Shown: positions 25,637-35,489, counted from the stretch's first letter. The stretch: 64,000 nt of DNA from Actinomadura syzygii (GCF_008085905.1 NZ_VSFF01000005.1:372001-436000), one strand, 5' to 3'. Notes: a model not told the origin generated them from the sequence alone. A program made the numbers and translations.

Positions 25637-26272
25637 CTAGTGGTCGAGGAGGGCGCCGACGTGGGCGAGGATCGGCGCGCACAGCTTCGGCAGCGTCGCG
25701 TGCTCGCCCAGCGCGACCTTCGCGGTCACCATCGAGGCGATCCCGCCGATCAGCATGCCGCAGGCGAACTCGGGGTCGGGCTGGGCGCGGAACCGCTCGT
25801 CCTCGATCAGCAGTCCGGCGATCAGCTCGACGAAGTCGCGCTGCACCCGGAACCGGAGCGCCGCCGCGGCGGGCCCGGCCGCGTACACCTCCAGCAGGAA
25901 CGTGCGGGCCGCGCCCCCGTCGGCGGCGAGTTCGCGCAGGTACCCGCGCAGCGCGGCCTCGAGCCGTCCCATGACGGGCTCACCGGTGTCGGCGAGCGCC
26001 TCGTTCACGACGCCGATGATGCGGTCGGCGGCGGACTGGTAGGCGGCGAGGAAGCACGCCTGCTTGTCGTTGAAGTGCTCGTAGAACGTCTCGCGGGACA
26101 CGTGCGCGCGTTTCAGCACGTCGGCGACCGAGGTGCGGGCGTATCCCTTCTCCCCGACCGCGTCCGTCATGCCCTGGAGCATGCGGTCCCGCTGGGAGGC
26201 CGAGACCTGTTCGCGCGTGAGGTGATGACGCCCGCGCGGCAGCGAGGTGTAGCCGTCGGAGTCCACCGGCAC
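25637..26272 (-). CDS. TetR family transcriptional regulator
   Basis: A 211-residue repressor with the TetR helix-turn-helix at residues ~25-75 (MTDAVGEKGYARTSVADVLK and RAHVSRETFYEHFNDKQACF). The all-helical C-terminal domain would bind a ligand. It is convergent with the GntP gene (3 bp apart) and divergent from an MFS exporter 350 bp away. A GAACAA-TG-TTGTTC palindrome lies 55 bp upstream of its GTG start and fits an autoregulatory operator. Ligand unknown. Confidence 0.9.
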   Translation of the reverse strand: MPVDSDGYTSLPRGRHHLTREQVSASQRDRMLQGMTDAVGEKGYARTSVADVLKRAHVSRETFYEHFNDKQACFLAAYQSAADRIIGVVNEALADTGEPVMGRLEAALRGYLRELAADGGAARTFLLEVYAAGPAAAALRFRVQRDFVELIAGLLIEDERFRAQPDPEFACGMLIGGIASMVTAKVALGEHATLPKLCAPILAHVGALLDH

Positions 26273-26622
26273 AAGCTACCAACGGGACGCGGCCCCCCGA
26301 GGTAACCCATTTACGGAGCTGTCCATGAACAATGTTGTTCGCCGAGATGTTACGGTTTTCTGCGTATATCGGGGGACGGACGTCCACGCCCGGACGAGGC
26401 GGGACGGCCGAACGATCACGGCCCGGCGCAGCCGGCGTGGGGTGAGCGTTCCGTCCAGGCAGTGCGCCACGGGGGCCGATCTGTTCTGGACGACGCGCGC
26501 CGCCGCACGTACGCGCTGACCCCGTCGCCGGGCCCGATCCCCGGGAACACCGCGCGGCCCCGCGGTACCTTCCCGGCGCGCCGCCGTGCAACGCGGCGGG
26601 GGCGGACGGTGTTCCAGCGTCC
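26273..26622. promoter_or_regulatory. 350-bp TetR/MFS divergent region with GAACAA-TG-TTGTTC palindrome
   Basis: No gene is supported. The palindrome at 26327-26340 (6-bp arms, 2-bp spacer) lies in a notably AT-rich island (26320-26375) and is a candidate TetR operator. It is nearer to the TetR gene than to the MFS gene, which starts ~280 bp further on. Confidence 0.5.
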
Positions 26623-28026
26623 GTGATCACCAAGACCCCCGCCGCCGCCGGGATGCTGGCGGTGCTGCTCGCCGGCCAGTTCATGGTCAACGTGGACGTC
26701 GCGATCGTGAACGTCGCGGCGCCCGCCGTCCAGGACGGGCTGCGCCCGTCCGGCGGCGCGCTCGAACTTGTCGTGTCCGGGTATCCGCTGGCGTACGCCG
26801 TCCTGCTGGTCACCGGCGCGCGCCTCGGCGCCGCACGCGGTCACCGGCGGATGTTCCTGCTCGGCCTGGCCGGTTTCACCCTCGCTTCCCTCGCCTGCGG
26901 GTTGGCCCCGACCACCGGCGTGCTGATCGCCGCGCGACTCGCGCAGGGCGCGGCCGGGGCGGTGATGGTGCCGCAGGTGCTGTCCGGCATCCAGCTCCAC
27001 TTCACCGGACGGGCGCGCGCACGGGCGCAGGGCTTGTTCGCGGTCGCCCTGTCGGGCGGCGCGGTGGCAGGCCAGGTGCTCGGCGGCGTCCTGGTCTCGG
27101 CTGACCTGGCCGGGCTCGGCTGGCGCCCGATCTTCCTGGTCAACGTGCCGGTGGGGCTCGTCCTGTTCATTGCCGGTATACGCCTGCTGCCAGTGGACCC
27201 ACGCGGCGCGAAGCCGAAGCTGGACGTAGGCGGCGTGGTGTTGCTGTCGTTGGCCGTGCTGCTCGCAGTCGTTCCTCTGGTGTTCGGACGCGAGGAAGGC
27301 TGGCCCGCGTGGACGTGGGCGTCCCTCGCGTCCTGCCCGCCCGTGTTCGCTCTCTTCGTCCGCCGCCAGCGCCGCGTAGCCGCGCCCCTCCTCGACCTGA
27401 CCGTCCTCGCGCGCCCGGTCGTCTCGTGGACGCTCGCCGCCCTGGCCGCGGCGACCGGAACCTACTTCGCGATGCTGTTCGTCTTGGCCCTCTACCTCCA
27501 ACAGGGCCTAGGCAGAAGCGCCCTGTTCTCCGGCCTGGTACTCGTGTCATGGGTCTCCGCGTTCGGTATCGCAGGCCCGCTAACACCGCGCCTTCCCGCG
27601 TGGGCGCCGGTCGCCGGATATGTCCTACTGGCGTCCGTCTACCTGACGATCGGCCTGACGCACCCAGACGGAGCGGCGCTGGTAGCCCTACTCGGCTTCG
27701 GCGGCCTCGGCCTCGGCCTGGGCTTCGCCCCCCAGTTGGTCCGCCTCACGTCCGCCGTCCCGTCACACCAAGCGGCAGACCTCAGCGGGCTGATCAACAC
27801 CAATTTCCAGCTGGCCGGAGTCACCGGCGTAGCCGCCTTCGGCGCCCTCTACCTGGGCGTCCCCGGCGGTCACGCCCACGCGTTCACCGTGGTCATGCTC
27901 GCCTTCACCGCCACAGCCCTGACCGCCGCCTGCGCCGCCTACGCCGGTCACCGCGCCGCGCGCCGCGACGGTCAGGGGAGCAGCCCCGTTCGGCGGGCCG
28001 TGGTCACTGCTTCCAGGCGGGTGTGA
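26623..28026 (+). CDS. MFS multidrug exporter (DHA2-like)
   Basis: A 467-residue membrane protein. Motif C-type and antiporter features are visible: FMVNVDVAIVNVAAPAVQDG in the first helix region (Asp in the membrane, typical of EmrB/QacA proteins), RLAQGAAGAVMVPQVL (motif B/C zone), and loop motif A ARLGAARGHRRMFLLG. About 14 helices are predicted. It likely exports a toxic organic compound by proton antiport. GTG 26623 is the first usable start. Its 3' end overlaps the convergent GAF-LuxR gene by 55 bp. The TetR gene at 25637 may control it. Confidence 0.88.
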   Translation: MITKTPAAAGMLAVLLAGQFMVNVDVAIVNVAAPAVQDGLRPSGGALELVVSGYPLAYAVLLVTGARLGAARGHRRMFLLGLAGFTLASLACGLAPTTGVLIAARLAQGAAGAVMVPQVLSGIQLHFTGRARARAQGLFAVALSGGAVAGQVLGGVLVSADLAGLGWRPIFLVNVPVGLVLFIAGIRLLPVDPRGAKPKLDVGGVVLLSLAVLLAVVPLVFGREEGWPAWTWASLASCPPVFALFVRRQRRVAAPLLDLTVLARPVVSWTLAALAAATGTYFAMLFVLALYLQQGLGRSALFSGLVLVSWVSAFGIAGPLTPRLPAWAPVAGYVLLASVYLTIGLTHPDGAALVALLGFGGLGLGLGFAPQLVRLTSAVPSHQAADLSGLINTNFQLAGVTGVAAFGALYLGVPGGHAHAFTVVMLAFTATALTAACAAYAGHRAARRDGQGSSPVRRAVVTASRRV

Positions 28027-28847
28027 CTGTCCAGCTTGCGCATCGCGGAGCGGAGGTAGCTCTTCACTGTTTCTGGGAGGAGACCCAGGTGGGCGGCGGC
28101 TTCGGCGTTGGTGCAGCCGATCGCCACGTAGGAGAGGACGTCCAGTTCGCGGGGGGAGAGGGCGGGGCGACGGGACGTGTCGGGCGCGTCGTTCAGTCCG
28201 GCGGCGGCCAGCCGCAGAGACGCCTGGCGGAGGCGGTCGCGGGTCGGCTCGTCGGTGACCTCGTCGGCCAAAGCGCGCAGTTCGGCGTGGACGGCGCGCA
28301 CCTCCTCCCAGCGGGCGGACGACGTGGCGGGACGGGCGCGGGCGAGCGTCTCGTCGGCGCGGTCGCGGACGGCGAGGTCCTGTTCGAGGTCGCGGGCCGC
28401 CTGGACGGCCGCGCCCACCACCCGGTCGGCCAGCGACAACGGCTCCCGCAGGGCCCCGTACAGGACGCCGCGCACCCGGCGGCGGACGACGATCGGCACC
28501 GCGAGGATCGACAGCAGCCCCTCGCGTCCGACCGGCTTGTCGTAGTCGTGGCTGATCGACGCCGAGCACGGATAGTTGCTCACCCAGAGCGGGCGTCCCA
28601 TCGCCATCGCCTTGCCGCCGAGCCCGTTGCCGTTGTGGACGACGAGCCCGTCCAGCGAGTCGGTGGTGTTGCCGACCAGCTCGGTGATGCGCAGGCGGTC
28701 CCGCGCGGCGGACGACACGGCGCCGCCGAACACGACGGGAAGGCCGGTCGTCCGGTGCAGCGTCAGCACCGCCGACCGGACGGCGCCCGCGTCGTCGGGT
28801 ATTCGTCCCGACAGAGAATTTCCCAGGTCCCCCGGTTGCGCAGCCAT
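27972..28847 (-). CDS. GAF-domain LuxR-type transcriptional regulator
   Basis: A 291-residue regulator. Residues ~25-165 form a GAF-like domain (TGLPVVFGGAVSSAARDRLR; LSILAVPIVVRRRVRGVLYG), residues ~165-215 a helical linker, and the C-terminus a LuxR helix-turn-helix (LSPRELDVLSYVAIGCTNAE, HLGLLPETVKSYLRSAMRKL). There is no receiver domain, so the signal is probably a small molecule or redox cue bound by the GAF domain. ATG 28847 is preferred over the long upstream reading. It is divergent from the ferredoxin/MBL gene, with a CAGGGT-N6-ACCCTG repeat between them. Confidence 0.87.
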   Translation of the reverse strand: MAAQPGDLGNSLSGRIPDDAGAVRSAVLTLHRTTGLPVVFGGAVSSAARDRLRITELVGNTTDSLDGLVVHNGNGLGGKAMAMGRPLWVSNYPCSASISHDYDKPVGREGLLSILAVPIVVRRRVRGVLYGALREPLSLADRVVGAAVQAARDLEQDLAVRDRADETLARARPATSSARWEEVRAVHAELRALADEVTDEPTRDRLRQASLRLAAAGLNDAPDTSRRPALSPRELDVLSYVAIGCTNAEAAAHLGLLPETVKSYLRSAMRKLDSHTRLEAVTTARRTGLLP

Positions 28848-28946
28848 GGTCAGAGCATGCCCCGCCGGAGGCGCGTCCGGAAAGTCGTGCAGGCGAAAAG
28901 GGCGCCGGATGATCAGTCGGCGTCCATCGGGTGGCGACGCGTGCGT

Positions 28947-28964
28947 CAGGGTACGGACACCCTG
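28947..28964 (+). promoter_or_regulatory. CAGGGT-N6-ACCCTG inverted repeat
   Basis: 6-bp perfect arms with a 6-bp spacer, ending 25 bp before the ferredoxin/MBL start. The geometry (12-bp arm-to-arm distance) is usual for LuxR-type dimers, so it may be the target of the divergent GAF-LuxR regulator. Confidence 0.45.
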
Positions 28965-28989
28965 GGCGGCACGCGACGAAGGAGCCTTG

Positions 28990-29859
28990 ATGGACGACGG
29001 ATGGTTCGTCGACGCACGCTGCACCAACTGTGACGTGGCCCGGCAACTCGCTCCCGAGTTGATCGGCGAGCGCGACGGTCGTTCGGTGTTACTGCGGCAG
29101 CCGCGCGACGAGACCGAGCGCGCCGCGCTGCACGCCGCGGCGTTCGCCTGCCACACCCGCTCCATCCGCCACTCCGCACGGCCGCTGGATCCGGCGCTCG
29201 ACCCGTTCCCCCTGCGGCTGGACGACGACGTCTACCTGTGCGGGCACAACTCCCGGCAGACCGCGGGCGCCAACTCGTACCTGGTGCGCCGCCCGACCGG
29301 CAACCTGCTGATCGACACGCCGCGCTGGGCGGAGCCGGTGGCGGCCCGGCTCGCGGAACTGGGCCAGGTCGGCGACGTCCTGCTCAGCCACCGGGACCAC
29401 GCCGCCCACGGCCGCCGCTTCGCCGACCGGTTCGGCGCCCGGCTCTGGATACACGAGGGCGACCTCGACGCGGCCCCGGACGCCGACCAGGTCATCCGCG
29501 GCGTCGAACCGATGGAGATCGCCGAAGGGGTGATCGTCCATCCGCTTCCCGGGCACACCGAGGGCAGCGTCCTCTACCTGGTGGACGACCGGTTCTGCTT
29601 CAGCGGCGACAGCTTCTACTGGTCGCGGACCACGGCGGACATCGAGGTCGCCGAGACCGTCACCTGGTACTCCATCGAGGAACTGGCCGCCTCGCTGACC
29701 CGGACGGTCGACCGGCTCCGCTTCGAGTGGCTGCTGCCAGGACACGGAGACCGCAAGCGCCTCCCAGTACAGGAGATGCGCCGGCGGCTGCACGGGCTGG
29801 CCGAGCGCACCCGGGCCCTGCGTCCCCGACCCGTGGACATCTCCGCCGTGCGCTGGTGA
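28990..29859 (+). CDS. Ferredoxin-like/metallo-beta-lactamase-fold fusion
   Basis: A 289-residue protein in two parts. Residues 1-~62 match the single-cluster ferredoxin module seen before some MBL proteins: DGWFVDARCTNCDVARQLAP, then ACHTRSI. The cysteines present are Cys11, Cys14 and Cys54; the position where a third cysteine of CxxCxxC would stand is Ala17. Residues ~75-250 are the MBL fold, with a degenerate metal motif (LSHRDHAAHG, His134, Asp136, His137, His140) and LPGHTEGSVLYLVDDRFCFS. A three-cysteine site could hold a [3Fe-4S] cluster. The reaction is unknown. It is divergent from a GAF-LuxR regulator. Confidence 0.82.
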   Translation: MDDGWFVDARCTNCDVARQLAPELIGERDGRSVLLRQPRDETERAALHAAAFACHTRSIRHSARPLDPALDPFPLRLDDDVYLCGHNSRQTAGANSYLVRRPTGNLLIDTPRWAEPVAARLAELGQVGDVLLSHRDHAAHGRRFADRFGARLWIHEGDLDAAPDADQVIRGVEPMEIAEGVIVHPLPGHTEGSVLYLVDDRFCFSGDSFYWSRTTADIEVAETVTWYSIEELAASLTRTVDRLRFEWLLPGHGDRKRLPVQEMRRRLHGLAERTRALRPRPVDISAVRW

Positions 29860-29873
29860 CCGCGCCTGTCGGT

Positions 29874-31502
29874 CTACATGTCGGGGAGGCCGAGGATGTC
29901 GACGGCCTCGGCGCGCATCTGCACCTTGCGGATCTTCCCGGTGACGGTCATCGGGAACTCGTCCACGACGTGCACGTAGCGCGGGATCTTGAAGTGCGCG
30001 AGCCTGCCCTCGCAGAACGAGCGCAGCTCACCGGCCGTCATGCCGGGCACGCCCTCGCGGAGCCGCACCCAGGCCATCAGCTCCTCGCCGTACTTCTCGT
30101 CCGGGACGCCGATGACCTGCGCGTCCACGATGTCCGGATGGGTGTAGAGGAACTCCTCGATCTCGCGCGGATAGACGTTCTCGCCGCCCCGGATCACCAT
30201 GTCCTTGATGCGGCCGGTGATGTTGACGTAGCCCTCGTCGTCCATCACGGCGAGGTCGCCGGTGTGCATCCAGCGGGCCGCGTCGATCGCCTCGGCGGTC
30301 TTCCCCGGCTCGTCCCAGTAGCCGAGCATCACCGAGTAGCCGCGCGTGCAGAACTCGCCGGGCACGCCGCGCGGAACGGTGACGCCCGTCTCCGGGTCGA
30401 TCACCTTCACCTCCAGGTGCGGCAGCACCCGTCCGACCGTGGACACGCGCCGGTCGAGCGAGTCGCCCGCGCGCGTCTGCGTCGACACTGGGGACGTCTC
30501 CGTCATGCCGTAGCAGATCGCGACCTCGCTCATCCCGAGCCGGTCGATGACCTGCTTCATCACCTCGACCGGGCACGGCGACCCGGCCATGATCCCGGTG
30601 CGGAGGCAGGACAGGTCGAGGCCGTCCAGCGACGGCTCGTTCAGGACGGCGATGAACATCGTCGGCACCCCGTACAGCGACGTGCACTGCTCGGCCGCGA
30701 CCGCCTCCAGCGTCGCCTTCGGGTCGAACGCCGGGGCCGGGATCACGACGCACGCGCCGTGGCTCGTGGACGCGAGGTTCCCCATCACCATCCCGAAGCA
30801 GTGGTAGAACGGCACGGGCACGCAGATGCGGTCCTCTTCGTCGTAGCCGCACAGTTCGCCGACGAAGTAGCCGTTGTTCAGGATGTTGTGGTGCGAGAGC
30901 GTCGCGCCCTTGGGGAAGCCCGTCGTCCCGGACGTGTACTGGATGTTGATCGGGTCGTCGGCGGTGAGCGTCCGGCCGATCTCGGCGAGGACGCCCGGGT
31001 CGCTCTCCCGGCCGGATTCGAGGAGCGCGTCCCAGTCCGGGGTGCCGAGGAGCAGGACGTCCCGTAGCGCGGCGCACTTCGGCCGCACCTCCGCGATCAT
31101 CGCCGCGTAGTCGGACGTCTTGAACGCGGACGCCGACACCAGCGTCCGGACGCCCGCCTGGTTCAGCACGAACTCCAGCTCGTGCACCCGGTAGGCCGGG
31201 TTGATGTTGACGAGGATCGCGCCGAGCTTCGCCGTCGCGTACTGGACGAGCATCCATTCCGCGCAGTTCGGCGACCAGATCCCGACCCGGTCGCCCTTGA
31301 TGACGCCGAGGTCGCGCAGGCCGAGCGCCACCGCCTCGACGTCGTCGGCGAACTGCTCGTACGTCCAGCGGCGGCCGGTGGCCCGCTCGACCAGCGCGTC
31401 CCGCTCGGAGTGGGCGGCGACGATCCGGTCCAGGTTCGCGCCGATCGTGTCGCCGAGCAGCGGCGTGGTCGCCGTGGCGGACGCGTAGGCGAGCGCCGTC
31501 AT
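29874..31502 (-). CDS. Acyl-CoA synthetase (AMP-binding, FadD-like)
   Basis: A 542-residue adenylate-forming ligase. Core motifs are [33 protein letters not shown], the hinge and lid [20 protein letters not shown], and the catalytic Lys region [12 protein letters not shown]. This subfamily acts on medium/long-chain or aromatic acids in fatty-acid breakdown. ATG 31502 overlaps the stop of the upstream synthetase gene (ATGA), so the two are translationally coupled; the longer upstream reading is rejected. Convergent with the ferredoxin/MBL gene, 14 bp apart. Confidence 0.92.
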   Translation of the reverse strand: MTALAYASATATTPLLGDTIGANLDRIVAAHSERDALVERATGRRWTYEQFADDVEAVALGLRDLGVIKGDRVGIWSPNCAEWMLVQYATAKLGAILVNINPAYRVHELEFVLNQAGVRTLVSASAFKTSDYAAMIAEVRPKCAALRDVLLLGTPDWDALLESGRESDPGVLAEIGRTLTADDPINIQYTSGTTGFPKGATLSHHNILNNGYFVGELCGYDEEDRICVPVPFYHCFGMVMGNLASTSHGACVVIPAPAFDPKATLEAVAAEQCTSLYGVPTMFIAVLNEPSLDGLDLSCLRTGIMAGSPCPVEVMKQVIDRLGMSEVAICYGMTETSPVSTQTRAGDSLDRRVSTVGRVLPHLEVKVIDPETGVTVPRGVPGEFCTRGYSVMLGYWDEPGKTAEAIDAARWMHTGDLAVMDDEGYVNITGRIKDMVIRGGENVYPREIEEFLYTHPDIVDAQVIGVPDEKYGEELMAWVRLREGVPGMTAGELRSFCEGRLAHFKIPRYVHVVDEFPMTVTGKIRKVQMRAEAVDILGLPDM

Positions 31503-33181
31503 CGCAGGTCCTCCTCGCGGTACTCGCCGCCCGGACGGGCGTCCCCGGCGGGATGCTTGCCGATCTCGCTCGTCCGCAGCTCCACCCGGCGGATCTTCCC
31601 GGAGATGGTCTTCGGCAGCTCGCCGAACTCCAGCAGCCTGATCCGCTTGTACGGGGAGAGCTGCGCCCGGCTGTGCTCGAAGATCGCCCTGGCGGTCGCG
31701 GCGTCGGGCGCCCACCCGGCGGCGAGCGTCACGTACGCCTTCGGCATCGCGCCGCGCACCGGGTCGGGCGACGGCACCACGGCCGCCTCCGCGACCGCCT
31801 CGTGCTCGATCAGGACGCTCTCCAGCTCGAACGGGGAGATCTTGTAGTCGGACGCCTTGAACACGTCGTCGGAGCGTCCGACGTAGGTGATGTAGCCGTC
31901 GGCGTCGCGGGAGCCGATGTCGCCGGTGTGGTAGACGCCGCCCGCCATGGCCTCGTCGGTGCGGTCGTCGTCGCCGTGGTACCCGGTCATCAGCCCGAGC
32001 GGGCGGTCCTCCAGGTCGAGGCAGATCTCCCCTTCGTCGGCGGGCTCGCCGGTCAGCGGGTCGATCAGCGTCACCTTGTAGCCGGGGACGGGACGTCCCA
32101 TCGATCCGGGCTTCACCGGCTGGCCGGGCGTGTTCGCGATCTGCACGGTCGTCTCGGTCTGGCCGAAGCCGTCGCGGATCGTCCGGCCCCAGGCGGCCTT
32201 GACGCGCTCGATCACTTCCGGGTTGAGCGGCTCACCGGCGGCGACGACCTCGCGGGGCGGGTTGGCGAGGCGTCCCAGATCGGCCTGGATGAGCATTCGC
32301 CAGACGGTCGGCGGGGCGCAGAAACTCGACACTCCGCAGCGTTCGAGGGTGTCCAGCAGGCGGTCGGGATCGAAGCGCGTGTAGTTGAAGATGAACACGC
32401 AGGCTTCGGCGTCCCACGGGGCGAAGATGTTGCTCCAGGCGTGCTTGGCCCAGCCCGGCGAAGAAATGTTGAGGTGGACGTCGCCTGGTCTTAGGCCGAT
32501 CCAGTACATGGTCGACAGATGCCCTGCCGGATAGGACGCGTGCGTGTGCTCGACGAGTTTCGGCTGCGCGGTCGTCCCGGACGTGAAGTAGAGGAGCAGC
32601 GTGTCCCGCGACATGGTGAGGCCGTAGGGCGTGAAGTTCTCGGCCTCCTCGTAGGCGTCGGAGTAGCGGATCCAGTCGTCCACCGGGTCGCCCGCCGCGA
32701 TCTTCGTGTAGTCGCCCTCGACGCCGTCGAACTTGGCCGCGTCCGCCGCCGCGACCACCACGTGCTTGGCGTTCCCGCGTTTTAGCCGGTCACGTAGGTC
32801 GGCGGGGCCGAGCAGCGGCGTGCACGGGATCAGGACCGCGCCGAGCTTCATCGCGGCGAGCACCGTCTCCCACAGCTCGACCTGGTTGCCGAGCATGAGG
32901 ATGATCCGGTCGCCGCGCCGCACGCCGGACCGCCGCAGCAGGTTCGCCACCTGGTTCGACCGCCGCGCGAGCTGGGAGAACGAGTACCGCTCCTCCGAGC
33001 CGTCCTCCTCGACGATCCACAGCGCGGGCGAGTCGTTGCTCTCGGCGATCTTGTCGAACCAGTCCAGCGCCCAGTTGAAGCCGGTGAGCACGGGCCAGCG
33101 GAACTTCTCGTACGCGGTCGCGTAGTCGTCGCGATGCGCGAGCAGGAAGTCGCGCGCCGCCCGGAACTCGACTGCGGGCAT
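31499..33181 (-). CDS. Acyl-CoA synthetase (ACSM/acetyl-CoA synthetase-like)
   Basis: A 560-residue ligase starting at ATG 33181 with GAGGAGA six bases upstream. The P-loop motif is [18 protein letters not shown], with Gln in place of the usual Gly/Lys pattern, as in medium-chain ACSM proteins. It continues with [37 protein letters not shown] and the catalytic Lys in [31 protein letters not shown] is also ACSM-type. It probably activates short/medium-chain or branched acids. It is the first gene of a coupled pair with the FadD-like enzyme, suggesting that the two activate related acids under one control. Confidence 0.92.
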   Translation of the reverse strand: MPAVEFRAARDFLLAHRDDYATAYEKFRWPVLTGFNWALDWFDKIAESNDSPALWIVEEDGSEERYSFSQLARRSNQVANLLRRSGVRRGDRIILMLGNQVELWETVLAAMKLGAVLIPCTPLLGPADLRDRLKRGNAKHVVVAAADAAKFDGVEGDYTKIAAGDPVDDWIRYSDAYEEAENFTPYGLTMSRDTLLLYFTSGTTAQPKLVEHTHASYPAGHLSTMYWIGLRPGDVHLNISSPGWAKHAWSNIFAPWDAEACVFIFNYTRFDPDRLLDTLERCGVSSFCAPPTVWRMLIQADLGRLANPPREVVAAGEPLNPEVIERVKAAWGRTIRDGFGQTETTVQIANTPGQPVKPGSMGRPVPGYKVTLIDPLTGEPADEGEICLDLEDRPLGLMTGYHGDDDRTDEAMAGGVYHTGDIGSRDADGYITYVGRSDDVFKASDYKISPFELESVLIEHEAVAEAAVVPSPDPVRGAMPKAYVTLAAGWAPDAATARAIFEHSRAQLSPYKRIRLLEFGELPKTISGKIRRVELRTSEIGKHPAGDARPGGEYREEDLR

Positions 33182-33247
33182 GTTCTCTCCTCGTAGCCGC
33201 ACGGACACCCGGTAGCAGGATCGTGGCCACCCCGAGTGACCCACGCC

Positions 33248-33263
33248 ACCCCCGAACGGGGGT
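33248..33263 (-). promoter_or_regulatory. ACCCCCG-AA-CGGGGGT inverted repeat
   Basis: Perfect 7-bp arms with a 2-bp spacer, 67 bp upstream of the ACSM-type synthetase start and within the divergent gap to the small gene at 33341. Candidate operator of the acyl-CoA synthetase pair. Confidence 0.4.
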
Positions 33264-33340
33264 AGTCCGGATCTTCATACCCACCCGGACCGTTCTCTGG
33301 ACGGCTGGCAGAATCGGCTTCGGGGTCGTGAGGAGAACAC

Positions 33341-33523
33341 ATGACCACGAGTGGGGACGATCCGCACATTCATGTGGCGGCGCACGCGCGGCGCGAGCAC
33401 CTCCGTTTCGCGGACGAGGTCGAACGCCTCGGGACCATGCCCGGCTCCGTCATCAGCCCCGCGCAGGCGAGGCAGGCCGCGGCGAAACACCGCGACCTGG
33501 CGGACGAGTTCTCCGGCCCCTGA
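33341..33523 (+). CDS. Small hydrophilic protein, 60 aa
   Basis: Starts MTTSGDDPHIHVAAHARREH at ATG 33341, with a good GAGGA ribosome site 7 bases upstream. It is His/Arg/Ala/Asp-rich, without membrane segment or cysteine, and predicted to be mainly helical (ARREHLRFADEVERLG; SPAQARQAAAKHRDLADE). Function unknown and no family recognised. It ends about 100 bp before the FAD/NAD(P)-binding gene and could be its cotranscribed partner. Confidence 0.6.
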   Translation: MTTSGDDPHIHVAAHARREHLRFADEVERLGTMPGSVISPAQARQAAAKHRDLADEFSGP

Positions 33524-33629
33524 CCCGCGCGCCATGCCGATGACGCTGGGCGGGCAGGGCGATGCGAGATACGCTCAACCGGCAAAATCCTTTGTCGCGG
33601 ACCGTTCGGCGTGTGCGGGAGTGGCCACG

Positions 33630-35426
33630 GTGGGCTTCTCGGAACCACGGAGCGTAGTCATCGTCGGAGCGGGGCTTGGCGGTACCGCCACCGCTGTCCG
33701 CCTCTTACAGTTCGCCCGCGAACCCTTGCGGGTGGTGGTGGTGGAGCGGCGGCCCGAATACCGGAGCGCCGGAGTCGCCTACCACCGGACGGGCAACCAC
33801 TGGCACCACGTCTTCAACATCCAGGCCGGACGCATGTCGATGTTCCGCGAGGACGTCGACGATTTCCTCGACTGGGCCAACAACGAGGCCGACCGCGCGG
33901 GCTGGCCGCCGGAATGGAGCGGGTTCATGTTCGTTGAGTCGGGGCCCGCGCCGCGCCGGATCTACGCCGACTACCTGGCCGCCCGCCTCGCCGGGGCCGC
34001 ACGCGAAGCCGCGAAGGGTGTGACGCTGCTCGAAGCCGACGGGGAAGTGGTCGACTTGGAAATCGGCGGCGGCCGCGTGGGCGTCGTCGTGGAGAACTCG
34101 TCCTTACCGGGTTCTTCGGGGCGGACGGTGCTCCAAGCCGACCATGTCGTCCTGGCGACGGGCCTGGAGGAGCGTGACCTGCCGTTCGCGGCCGGGGTGA
34201 AAGACCATCCCGCGTTCGTGCGGCACCCGTATTCCAAGGACGGAATCGAGCGAATCATCAGTGTTCGGCGGGACGCCGTCGTCGCCATCGTCGGCACATT
34301 GCTGAGCGCGTACGACTCGGCCTCGCTGCTCCTCCGCCGCGGCCACACCGGGCCGATCCACATGATCTCGCGGTCCGGCCTGAGACTCCGCACCTACCCC
34401 ACGGACCACCGGCACCATGTGCTCGACCTGCCCGCGCCGCGGCTGCACGCGGACGCCTATGAGGGACGCGACGAACTCGTCCGGCGCGTAAAAAGCGAAT
34501 GGCAGCGGGCTTGCGACATCGTCGCCCGCGAACATCCCGCCGTGCCGCGCGCTGTGGTGACCGAACGGGTCGCCAAATCCTGGGAGCCGTTTCTGCCTGA
34601 GGCGTTGGCGCGCGTTCCGTCGTCCGACCTCCGGGCGCTGCTCGACGGGTACGGGAGCCTCCTCGCCACGCTGCGCGTGAACGCCGTCGCGTACATCACC
34701 CATTTCGTGGACGCCGCGCTGGAGTCTGGAAGACCGATCGTGCGCACCACCGGGAAGGTCGACGAAATCGTCGGCACGGCGTCCGGGGCCCTGCGACTGA
34801 CGGTGTCCGGGCCCGGGGCGTCGCGGACCATCGAGGCGGATCTCGTGATCTCGAACTTCGGCCGCGAGACCGACTACGCGCAGGTGGGCTCGCCTTTGTG
34901 GAAGAACCTGCTGCGGAAGGGGATCGCCATGCGGCACCGGCGCACCGGACGCGGCATCGAGGTGGACGCCTCCGGCGGCCTCCTCGGACCGTGCGGCGTC
35001 CCGGTCGCCCCCATCTCCGTGGTCGGGTGCCCTCGTGAAGGCGACGAGATCGTCCGCTACGGCCGGATGGGCGCGTTCGCGTTCAACCTCGCCGCCATCA
35101 AGAACCATTCGGTGGGCGTCGCCGCCGCCGTCCTGCGAAGCCTCGAATCCTGCTTCGACGACACTTCCTCCATCGATGCCGGTGCATTCCCCCGCCTGAT
35201 CAGCCTCGATGTGCGCCGAATGGCTGCCCGGCGCCGCTGCGACCGCGAAGCCTGGACGGCGCGGTTCGAGGAATGCCTCCAATCCGTTCGCGATGGGCGC
35301 GTTACGGACCGTGCGTTGCGGTTCGCTGTGAACACGGCCGCGACGACGAGGCTCAACGACCTTTCCGTGACGCCCCGAGACCTCCGTTCCCTGCTCGGGC
35401 TGGATGAGCCGTCCGAGGCTGATTAG
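33630..35426 (+). CDS. FAD/NAD(P)-binding protein (NAD_binding_9-like)
   Basis: About 598 residues. The N-terminal Rossmann motif is SVVIVGAGLGGTATAVRLLQ, followed by the acidic end VVVVERRPEYRSAGVAY. Later features are VVLATGLEERDLPF (ATG motif), a second Rossmann stretch AVVAIVGTLLSAYDSASLLL, and LVISNFGRETDYAQ. This is the FAD-NAD(P)-binding family often called hydroxyacylglutathione-synthase-like or simply unknown oxidoreductase. GTG 33630 has GGGAG 8 bases upstream; ATG 33534 is possible but the intervening bases look non-coding. It lies 63 bp before a PEP-utilising-enzyme homologue, and that pairing is not a pathway I recognise. Confidence 0.8.
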   Translation: MGFSEPRSVVIVGAGLGGTATAVRLLQFAREPLRVVVVERRPEYRSAGVAYHRTGNHWHHVFNIQAGRMSMFREDVDDFLDWANNEADRAGWPPEWSGFMFVESGPAPRRIYADYLAARLAGAAREAAKGVTLLEADGEVVDLEIGGGRVGVVVENSSLPGSSGRTVLQADHVVLATGLEERDLPFAAGVKDHPAFVRHPYSKDGIERIISVRRDAVVAIVGTLLSAYDSASLLLRRGHTGPIHMISRSGLRLRTYPTDHRHHVLDLPAPRLHADAYEGRDELVRRVKSEWQRACDIVAREHPAVPRAVVTERVAKSWEPFLPEALARVPSSDLRALLDGYGSLLATLRVNAVAYITHFVDAALESGRPIVRTTGKVDEIVGTASGALRLTVSGPGASRTIEADLVISNFGRETDYAQVGSPLWKNLLRKGIAMRHRRTGRGIEVDASGGLLGPCGVPVAPISVVGCPREGDEIVRYGRMGAFAFNLAAIKNHSVGVAAAVLRSLESCFDDTSSIDAGAFPRLISLDVRRMAARRRCDREAWTARFEECLQSVRDGRVTDRALRFAVNTAATTRLNDLSVTPRDLRSLLGLDEPSEAD

Positions 35427-35489
35427 CCGGAAAGCACCTCGGCATTCGGGAAGGTGCGCACCCGTCGCCGCCGCTGCGAGTCTTCCCCT

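Noticed and set aside
33534-33629. Earlier ATG start for the FAD/NAD(P)-binding protein
   Set aside because: No ribosome site, and the stretch has low third-position GC unlike the gene; GTG 33630 has GGGAG at proper spacing.
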